Translations under genes and position numbers: made by a program | The notes under the pieces: model-generated | Told to the model about the DNA's origin: nothing | Database searches by the model: none | What the model saw: only the letters and a program-made list of their open reading frames with translations | DNA from: Streptomyces sp. NBC_00708 | GTDB lineage: Bacteria; Actinomycetota; Actinomycetes; Streptomycetales; Streptomycetaceae | Direction of reading: 5' to 3' | DNA: 64,000 nucleotides | Assembly: GCA_036226585.1 (NCBI GenBank) | Contig: CP108997.1 | Coordinates: 806,001 to 870,000, forward strand | In this document: piece after piece, positions 1-7,462 of the stretch | Layout: every line of letters begins with the position of its first letter | How positions within the stretch are numbered: the stretch's first letter is position 1

Positions 1-2
1 GC

Positions 3-296
3 ACGGAAACGGTGCTGATGCCCAGCGAGCCGTCCCCCGAGGACGTCGGCTCGACGCCCTGGAGCGCGCCGCACTCCGTCGTCTTCGACATGTCGGCGGC
101 CGAGCGGGAACTCGGCTACCGGCCGGTGACGGGGTACGCGGAGTCGCTGCCGGAGACCGTCGAGTGGATCACCGGGCAGCTCGCGGGACGGGACTGGCGG
201 GACGCGTACCCGGCCATGCTGCGGGCGTACGGCACGAGCCTGTTCGACTACGCGGCGGAGGACGCCTGGCTGGCGGAGCACGACCGGAAGGGGTGA
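3..296 (+). CDS. NAD-dependent epimerase/dehydratase, C-terminal fragment (cut by window edge)
   Basis: The frame is open from the first bases of the window and stops at the TGA ending at 296, so only the last ~97 residues are seen. The segment ELGYRPVTGYAESLPETVEW is the typical substrate-binding tail of extended short-chain NAD(P)-dependent sugar epimerases and dehydratases. The Rossmann domain and the catalytic Tyr-Lys pair lie upstream of the window, so the substrate cannot be inferred. It converges on the TetR gene, with only 12 bases between the two stops. Family assignment is moderately sure; exact function is unknown. Confidence 0.6.
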   Translation, partial: TETVLMPSEPSPEDVGSTPWSAPHSVVFDMSAAERELGYRPVTGYAESLPETVEWITGQLAGRDWRDAYPAMLRAYGTSLFDYAAEDAWLAEHDRKG

Positions 297-308
297 GGCC
301 GGGCGGGG

Positions 309-938
309 TCAGCCCGCCTTCACCGCGTCCATCGACATCAGCCCGCGCAAGCCGTTCTCCAGGACCTCCGGGCCGGTGTCGCCGAACATGGCGAGCTGGG
401 CGATGAACCCCTGGGCCGTCGCGATCAGGGCTCTGGCGACGTGCTCGTCGGGCACGTCCGCCCGGAGCACCCCGGCCTCCCGGTACAGCCCGACCAGTTC
501 GGTCCAGGCCCCGCGCAGCCCGCCGAACGCCTCGGTGAGGGTGGCCGCCAGCCGCTCGCTGCGCAGGGTCTCCGACCACACCTGGATGATCAGCCCCGCG
601 TACGCCCGGGGTTCCAGCCCCCGCCCCGATTCGAGGTCGTTGCCGAACAGGGACCGCGCCACCCGGCCGATGAGGACGTCCGGGGCGGGGACGGGGGTGT
701 CCCGCGCCGCGCCCTCGAAGGCCCGGCGCACCCCGTCGACCGCCTCGGTGGCGATGGCCGCGATCAGGTCCTCCTTGCCGCTGAAGTAGCGGTAGACGGC
801 GCCTGCCGACAGGCCGGCCTCCCTCAGCACATCCTGCATCGAGGTGCCGTGGAAGCCGTCGCGGGCGAAGCAGCGCGCGGCGCCGTCGAGGATCTGCCGG
901 CGGCGGGCGTCGAGGTGCTCCTGGGATACGCGTGCCAT
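309..938 (-). CDS. TetR/AcrR family transcriptional regulator
   Basis: 209 residues. The N-terminal helix-turn-helix is clear: RRRQILDGAARCFARDGFHG followed by TSMQDVLREAGLSAGAVYRY and FSGKEDL, at residues ~12-58. The C-terminal ligand domain is the usual divergent helical bundle. ATG at 938 is preceded at exactly 6 nt by a TAGTTT -10 hexamer, suggesting a leaderless transcript. A palindrome-like 18-bp operator abuts that -10, and a second copy lies near the divergent membrane protein gene, so this repressor probably controls itself and that neighbour. The effector is unknown; by family habit it is a small hydrophobic or toxic compound. Confidence 0.88.
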   Translation of the reverse strand: MARVSQEHLDARRRQILDGAARCFARDGFHGTSMQDVLREAGLSAGAVYRYFSGKEDLIAAIATEAVDGVRRAFEGAARDTPVPAPDVLIGRVARSLFGNDLESGRGLEPRAYAGLIIQVWSETLRSERLAATLTEAFGGLRGAWTELVGLYREAGVLRADVPDEHVARALIATAQGFIAQLAMFGDTGPEVLENGLRGLMSMDAVKAG

Positions 939-949
939 GCCCCCAAACT

Positions 950-967
950 AAAACGAACATTCATTCT
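950..967. promoter_or_regulatory. Operator copy 1 for the adjacent TetR regulator
   Basis: An 18-bp element, AAAACGAACATTCATTCT, shares 16 of 18 bases with the element at 1008-1025. It directly abuts the TAGTTT -10 hexamer (945-950, minus strand) of the TetR gene, so binding would block that promoter. Confidence 0.65.
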
Positions 968-1007
968 TGACAAGGAAGCGAGAGCGGGGCGACAGTGGCA
1001 GAGACAT

Positions 1008-1025
1008 AAAACGAACGATCATTCT
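1008..1025. promoter_or_regulatory. Operator copy 2 in front of the membrane protein gene
   Basis: AAAACGAACGATCATTCT. Its core GAACGATCATTC is a 12-bp palindrome with one mismatch, the GAAYGATCRTTC form common for TetR-family sites. It lies 22 nt before the ATG at 1047, and 58 bp start-to-start from copy 1. Confidence 0.68.
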
Positions 1026-1046
1026 CTTTGAATCGAGGCCTGTGCC

Positions 1047-2039
1047 ATGTCCCTCACCCCGAACCGCCGCATGGTGGGGGTCGTCCTGCTGGTGCCGGTG
1101 GTGGTGACCCTCGCCCTGTGGGCCTTCGCCTGGCCCGCCGCACGGACGGCGCCGCGCGACCTGCCCATCGGAATCGCCGGATCCGCGCCGGCCGCGGACC
1201 AGGTCCAGCAGCGGTTCGAGGAGCGCGACGGCGCCTTCGAGATCCACCGCTACGCCTCCGAGGCCGCCGCCAGGGAAGCGATCGAGGACCGGACCGTGTA
1301 CGGCGCGGTCGTCGTCTCCGAGAAGGGCCCCGCGCTGCTGACGGCGAGCGCCGCCGGTCCCGTGGTCGCCCAGCTGCTGCACGAGGCGGTGAGCGCCGGC
1401 GCACCGGCCGGCTCCGTCGTCCCGGTCACCGACGTGGTGGCCGCCCCCGCCGCCGACCCCAGGGGCGCGGTGCTCGGCTCCAGCATCATGCCGCTGGCCA
1501 TCGCGGGCGTCGCCGCCGGTGCGGCCGTGACCCTGCTGCGGCTGCGCGGCGCACGGGCCGGTGCCGCACTGCTCGGTGTGTCCGTCGCGGTGGGGCTCCT
1601 GGCCACCGCCGTGACGGACAGCTGGCTCGGCGCCCTCACCGGCGACTGGTGGGCCGAGGCCGGGAGCATCGCCCTGACCGTACTCGCCATCGGTGCGCCG
1701 GTGGCGGGGCTGGCCGCCCTGATCGGGACACCGGGCATCGGCCTCGGCGCCCTGCTCATGGTGCTCCTGGGCAATCCGTTCTCCGGAGTGACCAGCGCAC
1801 CCGAGCTGCTGCCCCGGCCGATCGGCACGCTCGGCCAGCTGCTGCCGCCGGGATCCGCCGGGTCACTGCTGCGCTCGGTGGCGTTCTTCGACGGCGCGGC
1901 GGCGGGCGGCGCGGCCCTGACGCTCTCCGTGTGGGCGGTGCTCGGACTCGCCGCCGTACTCGTCGGCGGCCGTCGCAGTACCACGGTGGAGGACGCCTCG
2001 CCGGCCACGGCCGCGCGGGAGCCCGCGCTCGCGGGCTGA
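1047..2039 (+). CDS. Integral membrane protein, ABC-2/YhgE-like permease
   Basis: 330 residues. An N-terminal membrane helix (~8-30) is followed by a ~115-residue extracytoplasmic segment containing the [18 protein letters not shown] and [10 protein letters not shown] blocks seen in YhgE/ABC-2 type permeases. About five further hydrophobic helices lie between residues ~148 and 310. No ATPase is adjacent, so it may act alone or with a distant ATPase, probably in export. ATG 1047 has a weak GAGG eight bases upstream. It is divergent from the TetR gene and sits behind one of the two operators, so it is the likely regulated efflux target. Substrate unknown. Confidence 0.68.
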   Translation: MSLTPNRRMVGVVLLVPVVVTLALWAFAWPAARTAPRDLPIGIAGSAPAADQVQQRFEERDGAFEIHRYASEAAAREAIEDRTVYGAVVVSEKGPALLTASAAGPVVAQLLHEAVSAGAPAGSVVPVTDVVAAPAADPRGAVLGSSIMPLAIAGVAAGAAVTLLRLRGARAGAALLGVSVAVGLLATAVTDSWLGALTGDWWAEAGSIALTVLAIGAPVAGLAALIGTPGIGLGALLMVLLGNPFSGVTSAPELLPRPIGTLGQLLPPGSAGSLLRSVAFFDGAAAGGAALTLSVWAVLGLAAVLVGGRRSTTVEDASPATAAREPALAG

Positions 2040-2052
2040 TCCGCCCGCACAC

Positions 2053-2098
2053 CACGGCAATGCGCCCCCGTCCGCCGGGACGGGGGCGCATTGCCGTG
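2053..2098. terminator. Strong bidirectional hairpin terminator
   Basis: A perfect 20-bp stem (2053-2072 with 2079-2098) and a 6-base loop lie between the converging membrane protein and antitoxin genes. No U-tract is visible, as is usual in this group. Confidence 0.85.
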
Positions 2099-2106
2099 CG
2101 CGGAGG

Positions 2107-2391
2107 TCAGTCGCCCCGGCCGTGGTGCCCGCGGTGCTCGGCCGCGATGCCGAAGCGCTGCCGTTCGCCCGGAGCGGACGCCCCGGAGCCGATCGAGGAG
2201 ACCGAGCTGATCACGTGCTCCTGCTCCGCCGCCTCCTCCTTCTCGAGTCGTTCGAGGTCAGCGGCCGATACGAGGGCGACGAGCGGTTTTCCGTGCCGTG
2301 TGACGACCACGCGCTCGCCGCCGTAGACGACGCGGTTGATCAGTTCGGCGAGTTCAGCTCGGGCTTGCGTCACCGGAATCTCGTAGGCCAT
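2107..2391 (-). CDS. Type II antitoxin, Phd/YefM family (orphan)
   Basis: 94 residues. The N-terminal [20 protein letters not shown], then [19 protein letters not shown], is the Phd/YefM DNA-binding fold. This family neutralises a YoeB/RelE- or Doc-type toxin and represses its own operon. No toxin gene lies on either side: the flanks are a terminator and a ClpP-like gene. The C-terminal ~35 residues, which would wrap the toxin, are low in complexity (Ser/Gly/Glu-rich). ATG 2391 is preceded at 6 nt by a TATGAT -10 hexamer, and a TGTAC palindrome lies just upstream, as in known yefM operators. It is probably a solitary antitoxin or regulator. Confidence 0.85.
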   Translation of the reverse strand: MAYEIPVTQARAELAELINRVVYGGERVVVTRHGKPLVALVSAADLERLEKEEAAEQEHVISSVSSIGSGASAPGERQRFGIAAEHRGHHGRGD

Positions 2392-2397
2392 GCTCCC

Positions 2398-2424
2398 ATC
2401 ATAGCCTTCTGTACGTCCTGTACA
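2398..2424 (-). promoter_or_regulatory. yefM-type promoter and TGTAC operator
   Basis: On the minus strand a TATGAT -10 hexamer (2398-2403) lies 6 nt before the antitoxin ATG. Upstream at 2410-2424 is TGTAC-GTCCT-GTACA, a perfect 5-bp inverted repeat containing a TGTACA hexamer, the core bound by E. coli YefM. Its place in the promoter spacer fits autorepression. Confidence 0.7.
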
Positions 2425-2487
2425 TTTTTTACGGAAGCGTGTGCGGGTGCTCCGCTGCGCCCGCGTCACCGGAGGAGAGGCACAGCC

Positions 2488-3120
2488 GTGTACCGTCCCG
2501 CCGCCCGTCACGTCCTGCCCGAGTTCACCGAGCGCACCTCCCGGGGGACCCGCACCCTCGACCCGTACTCCAAGCTGCTGGCCGGGCGGGTCGTCTTCCT
2601 CGGCACGGACCTCGACGACCCCGCCGCCAACGATCTGGTCGCGCAGCTGATGTATCTGGAGCACGACGCGCCGGACCGGCCCGTCTCGCTGTACATCAAC
2701 TCGCCGGGCGGCTCGTACGGGGCGATGACGACCCTCTACGACACGATGGCCTTCCTCAGCTGCGAGGTGGAGACCTACTGCCTCGGCCGGGCGGGGGCCG
2801 GCGCGGCGGTCCTGCTCGCCGCGGGCGCTCCGGGCCGACGGCACATGCTGCCGGGCGCCAAGGTGGTCGTGAGCCAGCCCGCGCTCGACGAGCCCCGGCG
2901 GGGGCAGCCGTCCGACCTGGAGATCGAGGCGCGCGAACTGGCCCGGATGCGCGAGACGATGACCGGCATGCTGGCCCGGCACACCGGCCGCTCCGCCGGG
3001 CAGGTATCCGAGGACACCGAACGCGACCTCGTCCTCGACGCGGAGGGCGCGCTGGCGTACGGGATCGTCGACCACATCGTGCGGGGCCGTGTCCCGGTGC
3101 CGCCGCGCTCCGAGCGGTGA
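2488..3120 (+). CDS. ClpP-like protein lacking catalytic Ser and His (pseudoprotease)
   Basis: 210 residues with the ClpP fold: [20 protein letters not shown], then [16 protein letters not shown], then [15 protein letters not shown], then [20 protein letters not shown]. Aligned to active ClpP (GQAASAAAVLL and IHQPA), the nucleophile Ser position is Ala104 and the His position is Ser129. The 25-residue spacing between them matches the canonical Ser-His spacing. The Asp region (near 180) is kept. Proteolysis is therefore not expected; a structural or dominant role in mixed ClpP rings is possible. GTG 2488 has a strong GGAGGAGAGG site at 2471-2480. A small gene follows 7 bases downstream and may be its partner. 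Confidence 0.85.
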   Translation: MYRPAARHVLPEFTERTSRGTRTLDPYSKLLAGRVVFLGTDLDDPAANDLVAQLMYLEHDAPDRPVSLYINSPGGSYGAMTTLYDTMAFLSCEVETYCLGRAGAGAAVLLAAGAPGRRHMLPGAKVVVSQPALDEPRRGQPSDLEIEARELARMRETMTGMLARHTGRSAGQVSEDTERDLVLDAEGALAYGIVDHIVRGRVPVPPRSER

Positions 3121-3127
3121 ACCGGGG

Positions 3128-3436
3128 ATGCAGCCACCGGAGTTCTCGCCGCTGCCCGCCCTGACCGGGGCCGAGTGCGAGTTCATCGACCGCTATCTGC
3201 ATGTCCTCGACGAGCTGGGCCGGATCAACCCGGCCCGCGGTGACGACATGTACACCGCCCTGCGCGCCGCCCAGGCGCTCGCCTCGCACGCGGCGGCCCT
3301 GCGGGACGCGCTCGCGCTGATGCACCGGCGCGGCGAAACACGCATCCACAGCACCACGTTGACCCGGGCGCTGCGGACGCTGGACGGGGAGCGGCGGGCG
3401 GCCCGGGTCACCCTGCCGCCCGCTCCGCCGAGTTGA
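3128..3436 (+). CDS. Small all-helical protein of unknown function
   Basis: 102 residues. I do not recognise the family. It begins MQPPEFSPLPALTGAECEFI, and the middle (residues ~40-90) is predicted helical and amphipathic, with Ala/Arg-rich stretches such as MYTALRAAQALASHAAALRD. It has no signal peptide or membrane helix. It starts 7 bases after the stop of the ClpP-like gene on the same strand and is very probably cotranscribed, which makes a role as adaptor or regulator of that protein a fair but unproven guess. The start is taken as the first in-frame ATG after a CCGGGG stretch. Confidence 0.6.
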   Translation: MQPPEFSPLPALTGAECEFIDRYLHVLDELGRINPARGDDMYTALRAAQALASHAAALRDALALMHRRGETRIHSTTLTRALRTLDGERRAARVTLPPAPPS

Positions 3437-3751
3437 CGGAGCGGATCGCGCCGACACGCCCGACGGGCGAACGGGTTTTCCTCGCTCGTTCGGCGTAGGC
3501 GTTCCCTCTCACGAGCGACGGCTCGATTTGCCTTTTCCTGATGCGCGCGGGGTGGATTCCTTCGCGACACCGCTGGTACGGCCACGGCCGCGGGAGGCGG
3601 GCGAACAGCCGGAAAGCCCCCTGTCCACCTGAACGGACCATCCGTGACGATCTTCACTTATGGCTGTTTCGCCTCGGAAAACGGGCCCGAGGTGCGTCAA
3701 GATCCCTGGGACGACAAGCCCCCGCCGCCGCGGCGGGGCGGTCCGGGCGGA
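3437..3751 (+). other. Gene-free stretch, presumed promoter and 5' leader of the riboswitch gene
   Basis: No convincing coding frame. It should contain the promoter of the downstream riboswitch/hydrolase transcript, but I cannot pin a clear -35/-10 pair. A GC hairpin (CGCCGCCGCGGCGG region, ~3723-3737) lies just before the aptamer. Confidence 0.4.
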
Positions 3752-3923
3752 CGCCGAGTCCTGCCGCCGTCCGGATGACTGGTCGACAGGAGTGGATCGG
3801 CAGGAGTGGAGGACCCGAGCATTACGGGACCGCCGGATCTCCGGTTGTCCCTCGGGGTGAAGCCGCCGAGCGCGGCCGGGCAACTTCGCCAGCCCGAACC
3901 CGACAGGTCATCCTTCACAGGCG
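3752..3923 (+). ncRNA. c-di-AMP riboswitch (ydaO/yuaA type)
   Basis: The leader carries the conserved blocks of the actinobacterial ydaO aptamer in order: CGCCGAGTCCTGCC, then CGGCAGGAGTGGAGGACCC, then CTCGGGGTGAAGCCGC, then AGCCCGAACCCGACAGGTCA, and a closing CACAGGCG that pairs with the 5' CGCC. These motifs bind cyclic di-AMP, and in streptomycetes they precede muralytic enzymes such as rpfA and NlpC/P60 hydrolases. The downstream gene here is an NlpC/P60 enzyme, which matches. Ligand binding is expected to switch hydrolase expression off. The aptamer end is 18 nt before the ATG, so control may include the ribosome site GAAGGG at 3930-3935. Confidence 0.9.
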
Positions 3924-3941
3924 GCTGACGAAGGGTTGCGC

Positions 3942-4415
3942 ATGAGTGCGCAGGTTCAGGTCCCGTCTCTGCTCGCCCGAGCCACCACGGCCTCGGTCAT
4001 GACTCTCGCCGCCGTCGGCGGCACGTTGTTCGTCCCCGGTGCCGCGTCCGAGGCGCAGGCGGCGGGCCATGCGATGAAGGCTCTGAAGATCGCAGCGTCG
4101 AAGAAGGGGGCGCCCTATCGCTGGGGTGCCACCGGGCCCAGCAGTTTCGACTGTTCGGGCCTGACGCTCTACTCGTTCAAGAAGGCCGGCAAGAAACTCC
4201 CCCGGACGGCCCAGCAGCAGTACAACAGGACCAGGCACATCTCGGCGTCCAAGCGGCAACGAGGTGACCTGGTCTTCTTCCATGCCGGGCGCAGCGTCTA
4301 CCACGTGGGCATCTACGCCGGCAGTGGGAAGATCTGGCACTCGCCGAAAACCGGTGCCGTGGTCCGCCTGGAGAAGATCTGGACCAGGAGCGTCTACTAC
4401 GGCCGGGTCGGCTGA
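3942..4415 (+). CDS. Secreted NlpC/P60 peptidoglycan endopeptidase
   Basis: 157 residues. An N-terminal signal peptide (hydrophobic core ~14-30, likely cleavage after AQA at ~40) is followed by a minimal NlpC/P60 domain. Visible catalytic elements are the Cys in SSFDCSGL, the first His in YHVGIYAG and the last His in IWHSP. It should hydrolyse D-gamma-Glu-meso-Dap or similar stem-peptide bonds outside the membrane. It is small: no LysM, SH3 or coiled coil. Expression is probably set by the c-di-AMP riboswitch just upstream, tying wall turnover to c-di-AMP. ATG 3942 is chosen because GAAGGG lies 6 nt before it. Confidence 0.92.
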   Translation: MSAQVQVPSLLARATTASVMTLAAVGGTLFVPGAASEAQAAGHAMKALKIAASKKGAPYRWGATGPSSFDCSGLTLYSFKKAGKKLPRTAQQQYNRTRHISASKRQRGDLVFFHAGRSVYHVGIYAGSGKIWHSPKTGAVVRLEKIWTRSVYYGRVG

Positions 4416-4444
4416 CGCCGGCGGGGCGGGCGTGCCCTGCCTCA

Positions 4445-4876
4445 TCAGGGCTGGACGGGGACCTGCCACGGGAGCTCCACCCAGACGGTCTTGCCCCCGT
4501 CGGCGGTGGGTGTGACGGTCAGCCGGCCGCCGTACTCCTTGGCCAGCGAGCGGATGATGACCATGCCGCGCCCGTTGTCCTGCTGGACGGCGGCGGGCAG
4601 CCGCTGGGGCCGGCGGGGGTGGCTGTCCGTCACGCCGAGGAGCAGCCGCTCCTCCCGCTCCAGCCGCAGGTCGATGGTGAAGGTGGGTGACTGGCCGAAG
4701 GTGTGCAGAACGGCGTTGGTGGCCAGCTCCGAGATGATCAGCCGCAGGGAGTCGGCGGCCTCCGCGTCGTCGGGCATGCCCCACTCGGCCAGTACCCGGG
4801 CCACGTATCTCCGGGCAGCGGAGACCGAGACCGGCTCGCTCGGCAGAGTGACACGTGCTTCTTGATGGTCTGCCAT
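4445..4876 (-). CDS. RsbW-like ATP-binding protein (HATPase, triad member)
   Basis: 143 residues. The GHKL ATPase fold shows an N-box SELATNAVLHTF (~50-60), a G1-like GVTDSHPRRP and a G2 region DNGRGMVIIRSLAKEYGG (~100-117). It resembles anti-sigma-factor kinases such as RsbW and the small ATPases that accompany XRE-DUF5753 and DUF397 genes in streptomycetes. It may phosphorylate or sequester a partner; no anti-anti-sigma gene is adjacent. It is divergent from the XRE gene across ~205 bases, so the two probably share control. The start is ATG 4876, with an AAGGGA ribosome site about 6 nt upstream. Confidence 0.85.
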   Translation of the reverse strand: MADHQEARVTLPSEPVSVSAARRYVARVLAEWGMPDDAEAADSLRLIISELATNAVLHTFGQSPTFTIDLRLEREERLLLGVTDSHPRRPQRLPAAVQQDNGRGMVIIRSLAKEYGGRLTVTPTADGGKTVWVELPWQVPVQP

Positions 4877-5081
4877 GGCGAGCCGTCCCTTTCCCACCCA
4901 GTACCGGCCCGGCAAGCCGTCCGGTCGCGCTTCGCGCCAGATTGCCACCGATGCTGCCCCCCGCGGGGGCGATCGGCCAAGATATGCATATATCTGTCGC
5001 TCAAACCGGTGAACTCTTCCCGCAAGGCCTCCCACGGGAGCCACACTGTCCCCTCGTCAGGCAGCGGGAGGGAGCCATCAG

Positions 5082-5942
5082 ATGCAGCACGGTCCTGCGG
5101 TGCGCCGCCGCAAGCTCGGGGAGGAGCTGCGGAGTCTGCGTCACGCGTCGGGTCTCACGAGCCGGGAGGCCGCGGGACTGCTCGGCTGGCACCAGTCGAA
5201 GGTGAGCAGAATCGAGACAGGTGTCAGCGGGGTGCGGCCGGATGACGTGATCCGGCTGCTGGACGCGTACGGCATGGACGATCCGAAGCTGCGCGAGGTC
5301 CTGGGCGCGCTCGCCGGATCGGCGGGCGGGGGCGGCGCCGGCTGGTGGCACGCGTACCGCGGTCTCATCCCGCCGCAGTACCGCGACTTCATCAGCCTGG
5401 AGTCACAGGCGCGCACCGCCCGCACGCTGGAGACCTCCGTGGTGCCGGGCCTGTTGCAGACGGCCGACTACGCCCGCGCGGTGACCCGGGCCGCCCTCGA
5501 CGGGCTGCCGTCCGGTCAGCTGGACTCCCTGGTGGAGGTACGGCTGACCCGGCAGGGCGTGCTGCGGAACGACCCGCCGCTACGCCTGAGCGCGGTGCTC
5601 GACGAGGCGGTCCTGCGCCGGGAGGTGGGTGGCCGAAGAGTGATGCGGGAACAGCTGCGCCATCTCGCACGGGTGGCCCAACTTCCACACGTGCAACTCC
5701 AGTTGCTTCCGTTCTCGGTCGGCGGGTATGTGAGCCTCACCAGCCCTTTCGTCATCTTCTCCTTTCCGACCGCTTCTGATCTTGACGTGGTCGTACTTGA
5801 CCACTTGACGAGTAGCCTCTATCTGGAACGGAAAGAAGACCTTGCGGCGTACAGCTCGGCCTTCCGAACCCTTCAGACGCACGCGCTGTCGCCGGAGCAC
5901 ACGCTGGACCTGATCGCCGCGATCGACCGCGACGATCGGTGA
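5082..5942 (+). CDS. XRE-family regulator with DUF5753 domain
   Basis: 286 residues. The helix-turn-helix at ~8-60 contains LRSLRHASGLTSREAAGLLG and HQSKVSRIETG. The rest is the DUF5753 domain (RTARTLETSVVPGLLQTADY, then VQLQLLPFSVGGY, then YLERKEDL), the ligand- or partner-sensing half of the WhiJ-like regulators common in Streptomyces. It pairs with the DUF397 gene 25 bases downstream, a small protein that in studied cases antagonises the DNA-binding partner. ATG 5082 follows GGGAGGGAG with about 8 nt spacing. Such regulators affect development or antibiotic production; which one is controlled here is not visible. Confidence 0.92.
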   Translation: MQHGPAVRRRKLGEELRSLRHASGLTSREAAGLLGWHQSKVSRIETGVSGVRPDDVIRLLDAYGMDDPKLREVLGALAGSAGGGGAGWWHAYRGLIPPQYRDFISLESQARTARTLETSVVPGLLQTADYARAVTRAALDGLPSGQLDSLVEVRLTRQGVLRNDPPLRLSAVLDEAVLRREVGGRRVMREQLRHLARVAQLPHVQLQLLPFSVGGYVSLTSPFVIFSFPTASDLDVVVLDHLTSSLYLERKEDLAAYSSAFRTLQTHALSPEHTLDLIAAIDRDDR

Positions 5943-5967
5943 CCCCCCACCGCCCGGAGGAAGCGTC

Positions 5968-6165
5968 ATGCCCGATCGCCTCGCTCAGCACGTCTTACGG
6001 TGGCGGCGCAGCAGCCGCAGCACAGGGATGAACAACTGCGTGGAGACCGCGCCGTCCGAGAGCGGACGGCTGCTGGCCGTGCGCGACTCCAAGGATGTGG
6101 CCAGGACACCCCTGGAGTTCTCCGCCCCGGCCTGGACGTCCTTCGTCTCCGGCCTGAAACGCTGA
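5968..6165 (+). CDS. DUF397 protein (triad partner)
   Basis: 65 residues. [20 protein letters not shown] followed by LLAVRDSKD and [14 protein letters not shown] is the canonical DUF397 pattern (W+SS-S-NCVE ... V-DSK ... W-F). The family is almost confined to streptomycete-type actinobacteria and works with the upstream XRE-DUF5753 protein. GGAGG at 5956-5960 precedes the ATG. It ends 13 bases before the converging bioF stop, with no terminator between. Confidence 0.92.
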   Translation: MPDRLAQHVLRWRRSSRSTGMNNCVETAPSESGRLLAVRDSKDVARTPLEFSAPAWTSFVSGLKR

Positions 6166-6178
6166 AACGGACCGCGCC

Positions 6179-7321
6179 TCAGTCCCGGGGCGCGGTCTGC
6201 CGCACCGTCGCCACCGCCCGCGCGATCTGCCCGTCCGTCAGGTCGGCGCGGGCGGTGAGCCGCAGCCGCGAGATGCCGTCGGGGACGGACGGCGGCCGGA
6301 AGCAGCCGACCGCCATCCCGGCAGCCCGGCAGTCGGCGGCCCACCGGACGGCGGCGTCGGGCGAGGGCGCCCGGACCGAGACAACGGCCGCGTCGGGCCG
6401 CACGGCGGTCAGACCGGCCGCCGTCAGCCCCTCGTACAGCGCGGTGGCGACCGTACGCGCCCGGAGCGCGCGCTCCGGTTCGCGGCGCAGCAGCCGCAGT
6501 CCGCCCAGGGCCGCGCCGACGGCTGCCGGAGCGAGCCCGGTGTCGAAGATGAACGTACGGGCGGTGTTGACCAGGTGGTCGATGACCCGGGCGGGCCCCA
6601 GGACCGCGCCGCCCTGGCTGCCCAGCGACTTGGAGAGGGTGAGCGTGGCGACGACGTCCTCGTCGCCCGCGAGTTCCGCCGCGGCGAGCGCGCCGCGTCC
6701 GCCGTCGCCGAGCACGCCGAGCCCGTGCGCGTCGTCCACCAGAAGCGCGGCGTCCTCCGCCCGGCAGGCGGCGGCCAGCCGGTCCAGCGGCGCGGCGTCG
6801 CCGTCGACGGAGAAGACCGAGTCGGTGACGGCCAGCTTCCGGCCCGGGTGCCCGCCCAGTGCCTTGCGGAGGGCTTCGGGATCGGCGTGCGGGACGACGG
6901 CGGTCTCGGCCCGGGAGAGCCGGCAGCCGTCGACGATGGAGGCGTGGTTGCCCGCGTCCGACGCGATGAGGGAGCCGCGTCCGGTGAGCGCGGTGAGGGC
7001 CGCGAGGTTGGCGGCGTAACCGGAGGAGAGGACGAGAGCGGCCTCGAAGCCGCAGAACGCGGCGAGTTCGCGTTCGAGTTCCGCGTGAAGCGCGGTCGAG
7101 CCCGTGACGAGACGGGAGCCAGTCGATCCGCCGCCCCAGCGGCGTGCCGCGTCCGCCGCGGCGGAGGTGATCTCGGGGTGCCGGGTCAGGCCGAGGTAGT
7201 CGTTGCTCGCGAGATCCAGCAGATCCGCGTCGGCGTCCCGGGGCCGCAGCCTGCGGACCAGCCCCGCGTCCGCGCGCCGGCGGGCCTCGTCGTCGATCCA
7301 GTCGAACGGGGTGGCGGGCAT
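6179..7321 (-). CDS. bioF: 8-amino-7-oxononanoate synthase
   Basis: 380 residues, the usual BioF length. It is a PLP enzyme condensing pimeloyl-ACP (or -CoA) with L-alanine, the first committed step of the biotin ring. Visible motifs are [40 protein letters not shown] and the PLP-lysine motif [14 protein letters not shown]. It is divergent from bioB-bioA-bioD, so all four steps after pimeloyl formation are encoded here. No bioC/bioH or other pimelate gene is in the window. ATG 7321 has GAGGGA 6 nt upstream. Confidence 0.95.
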   Translation of the reverse strand: MPATPFDWIDDEARRRADAGLVRRLRPRDADADLLDLASNDYLGLTRHPEITSAAADAARRWGGGSTGSRLVTGSTALHAELERELAAFCGFEAALVLSSGYAANLAALTALTGRGSLIASDAGNHASIVDGCRLSRAETAVVPHADPEALRKALGGHPGRKLAVTDSVFSVDGDAAPLDRLAAACRAEDAALLVDDAHGLGVLGDGGRGALAAAELAGDEDVVATLTLSKSLGSQGGAVLGPARVIDHLVNTARTFIFDTGLAPAAVGAALGGLRLLRREPERALRARTVATALYEGLTAAGLTAVRPDAAVVSVRAPSPDAAVRWAADCRAAGMAVGCFRPPSVPDGISRLRLTARADLTDGQIARAVATVRQTAPRD

Positions 7322-7462
7322 GGGCGTCCCTCTTGTAGGCAGTTCACAGACCCTAACCGCGCTCACGACGAGACACGGTGTGGCAATGCACACACCCCCC
7401 GTGAGCTCTGTTGTCCGGTTCCTCCTTGGCTCCGGGCGGTGCCGTGCGTCAGGATCGTCGCC
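7322..7462. promoter_or_regulatory. Divergent bioF/bioB control region
   Basis: 141 bases between the divergent starts must hold both promoters. At 7378-7393 there is GTGTGGCAATGCACAC, an inverted repeat with a one-base bulge, which could be an operator. I see no clear BioQ- or BirA-type box. Confidence 0.4.

Noticed and set aside
3541..3945. Open frames over the riboswitch region
   Set aside because: The DNA there carries the conserved ydaO aptamer blocks; the translations are random basic peptides.
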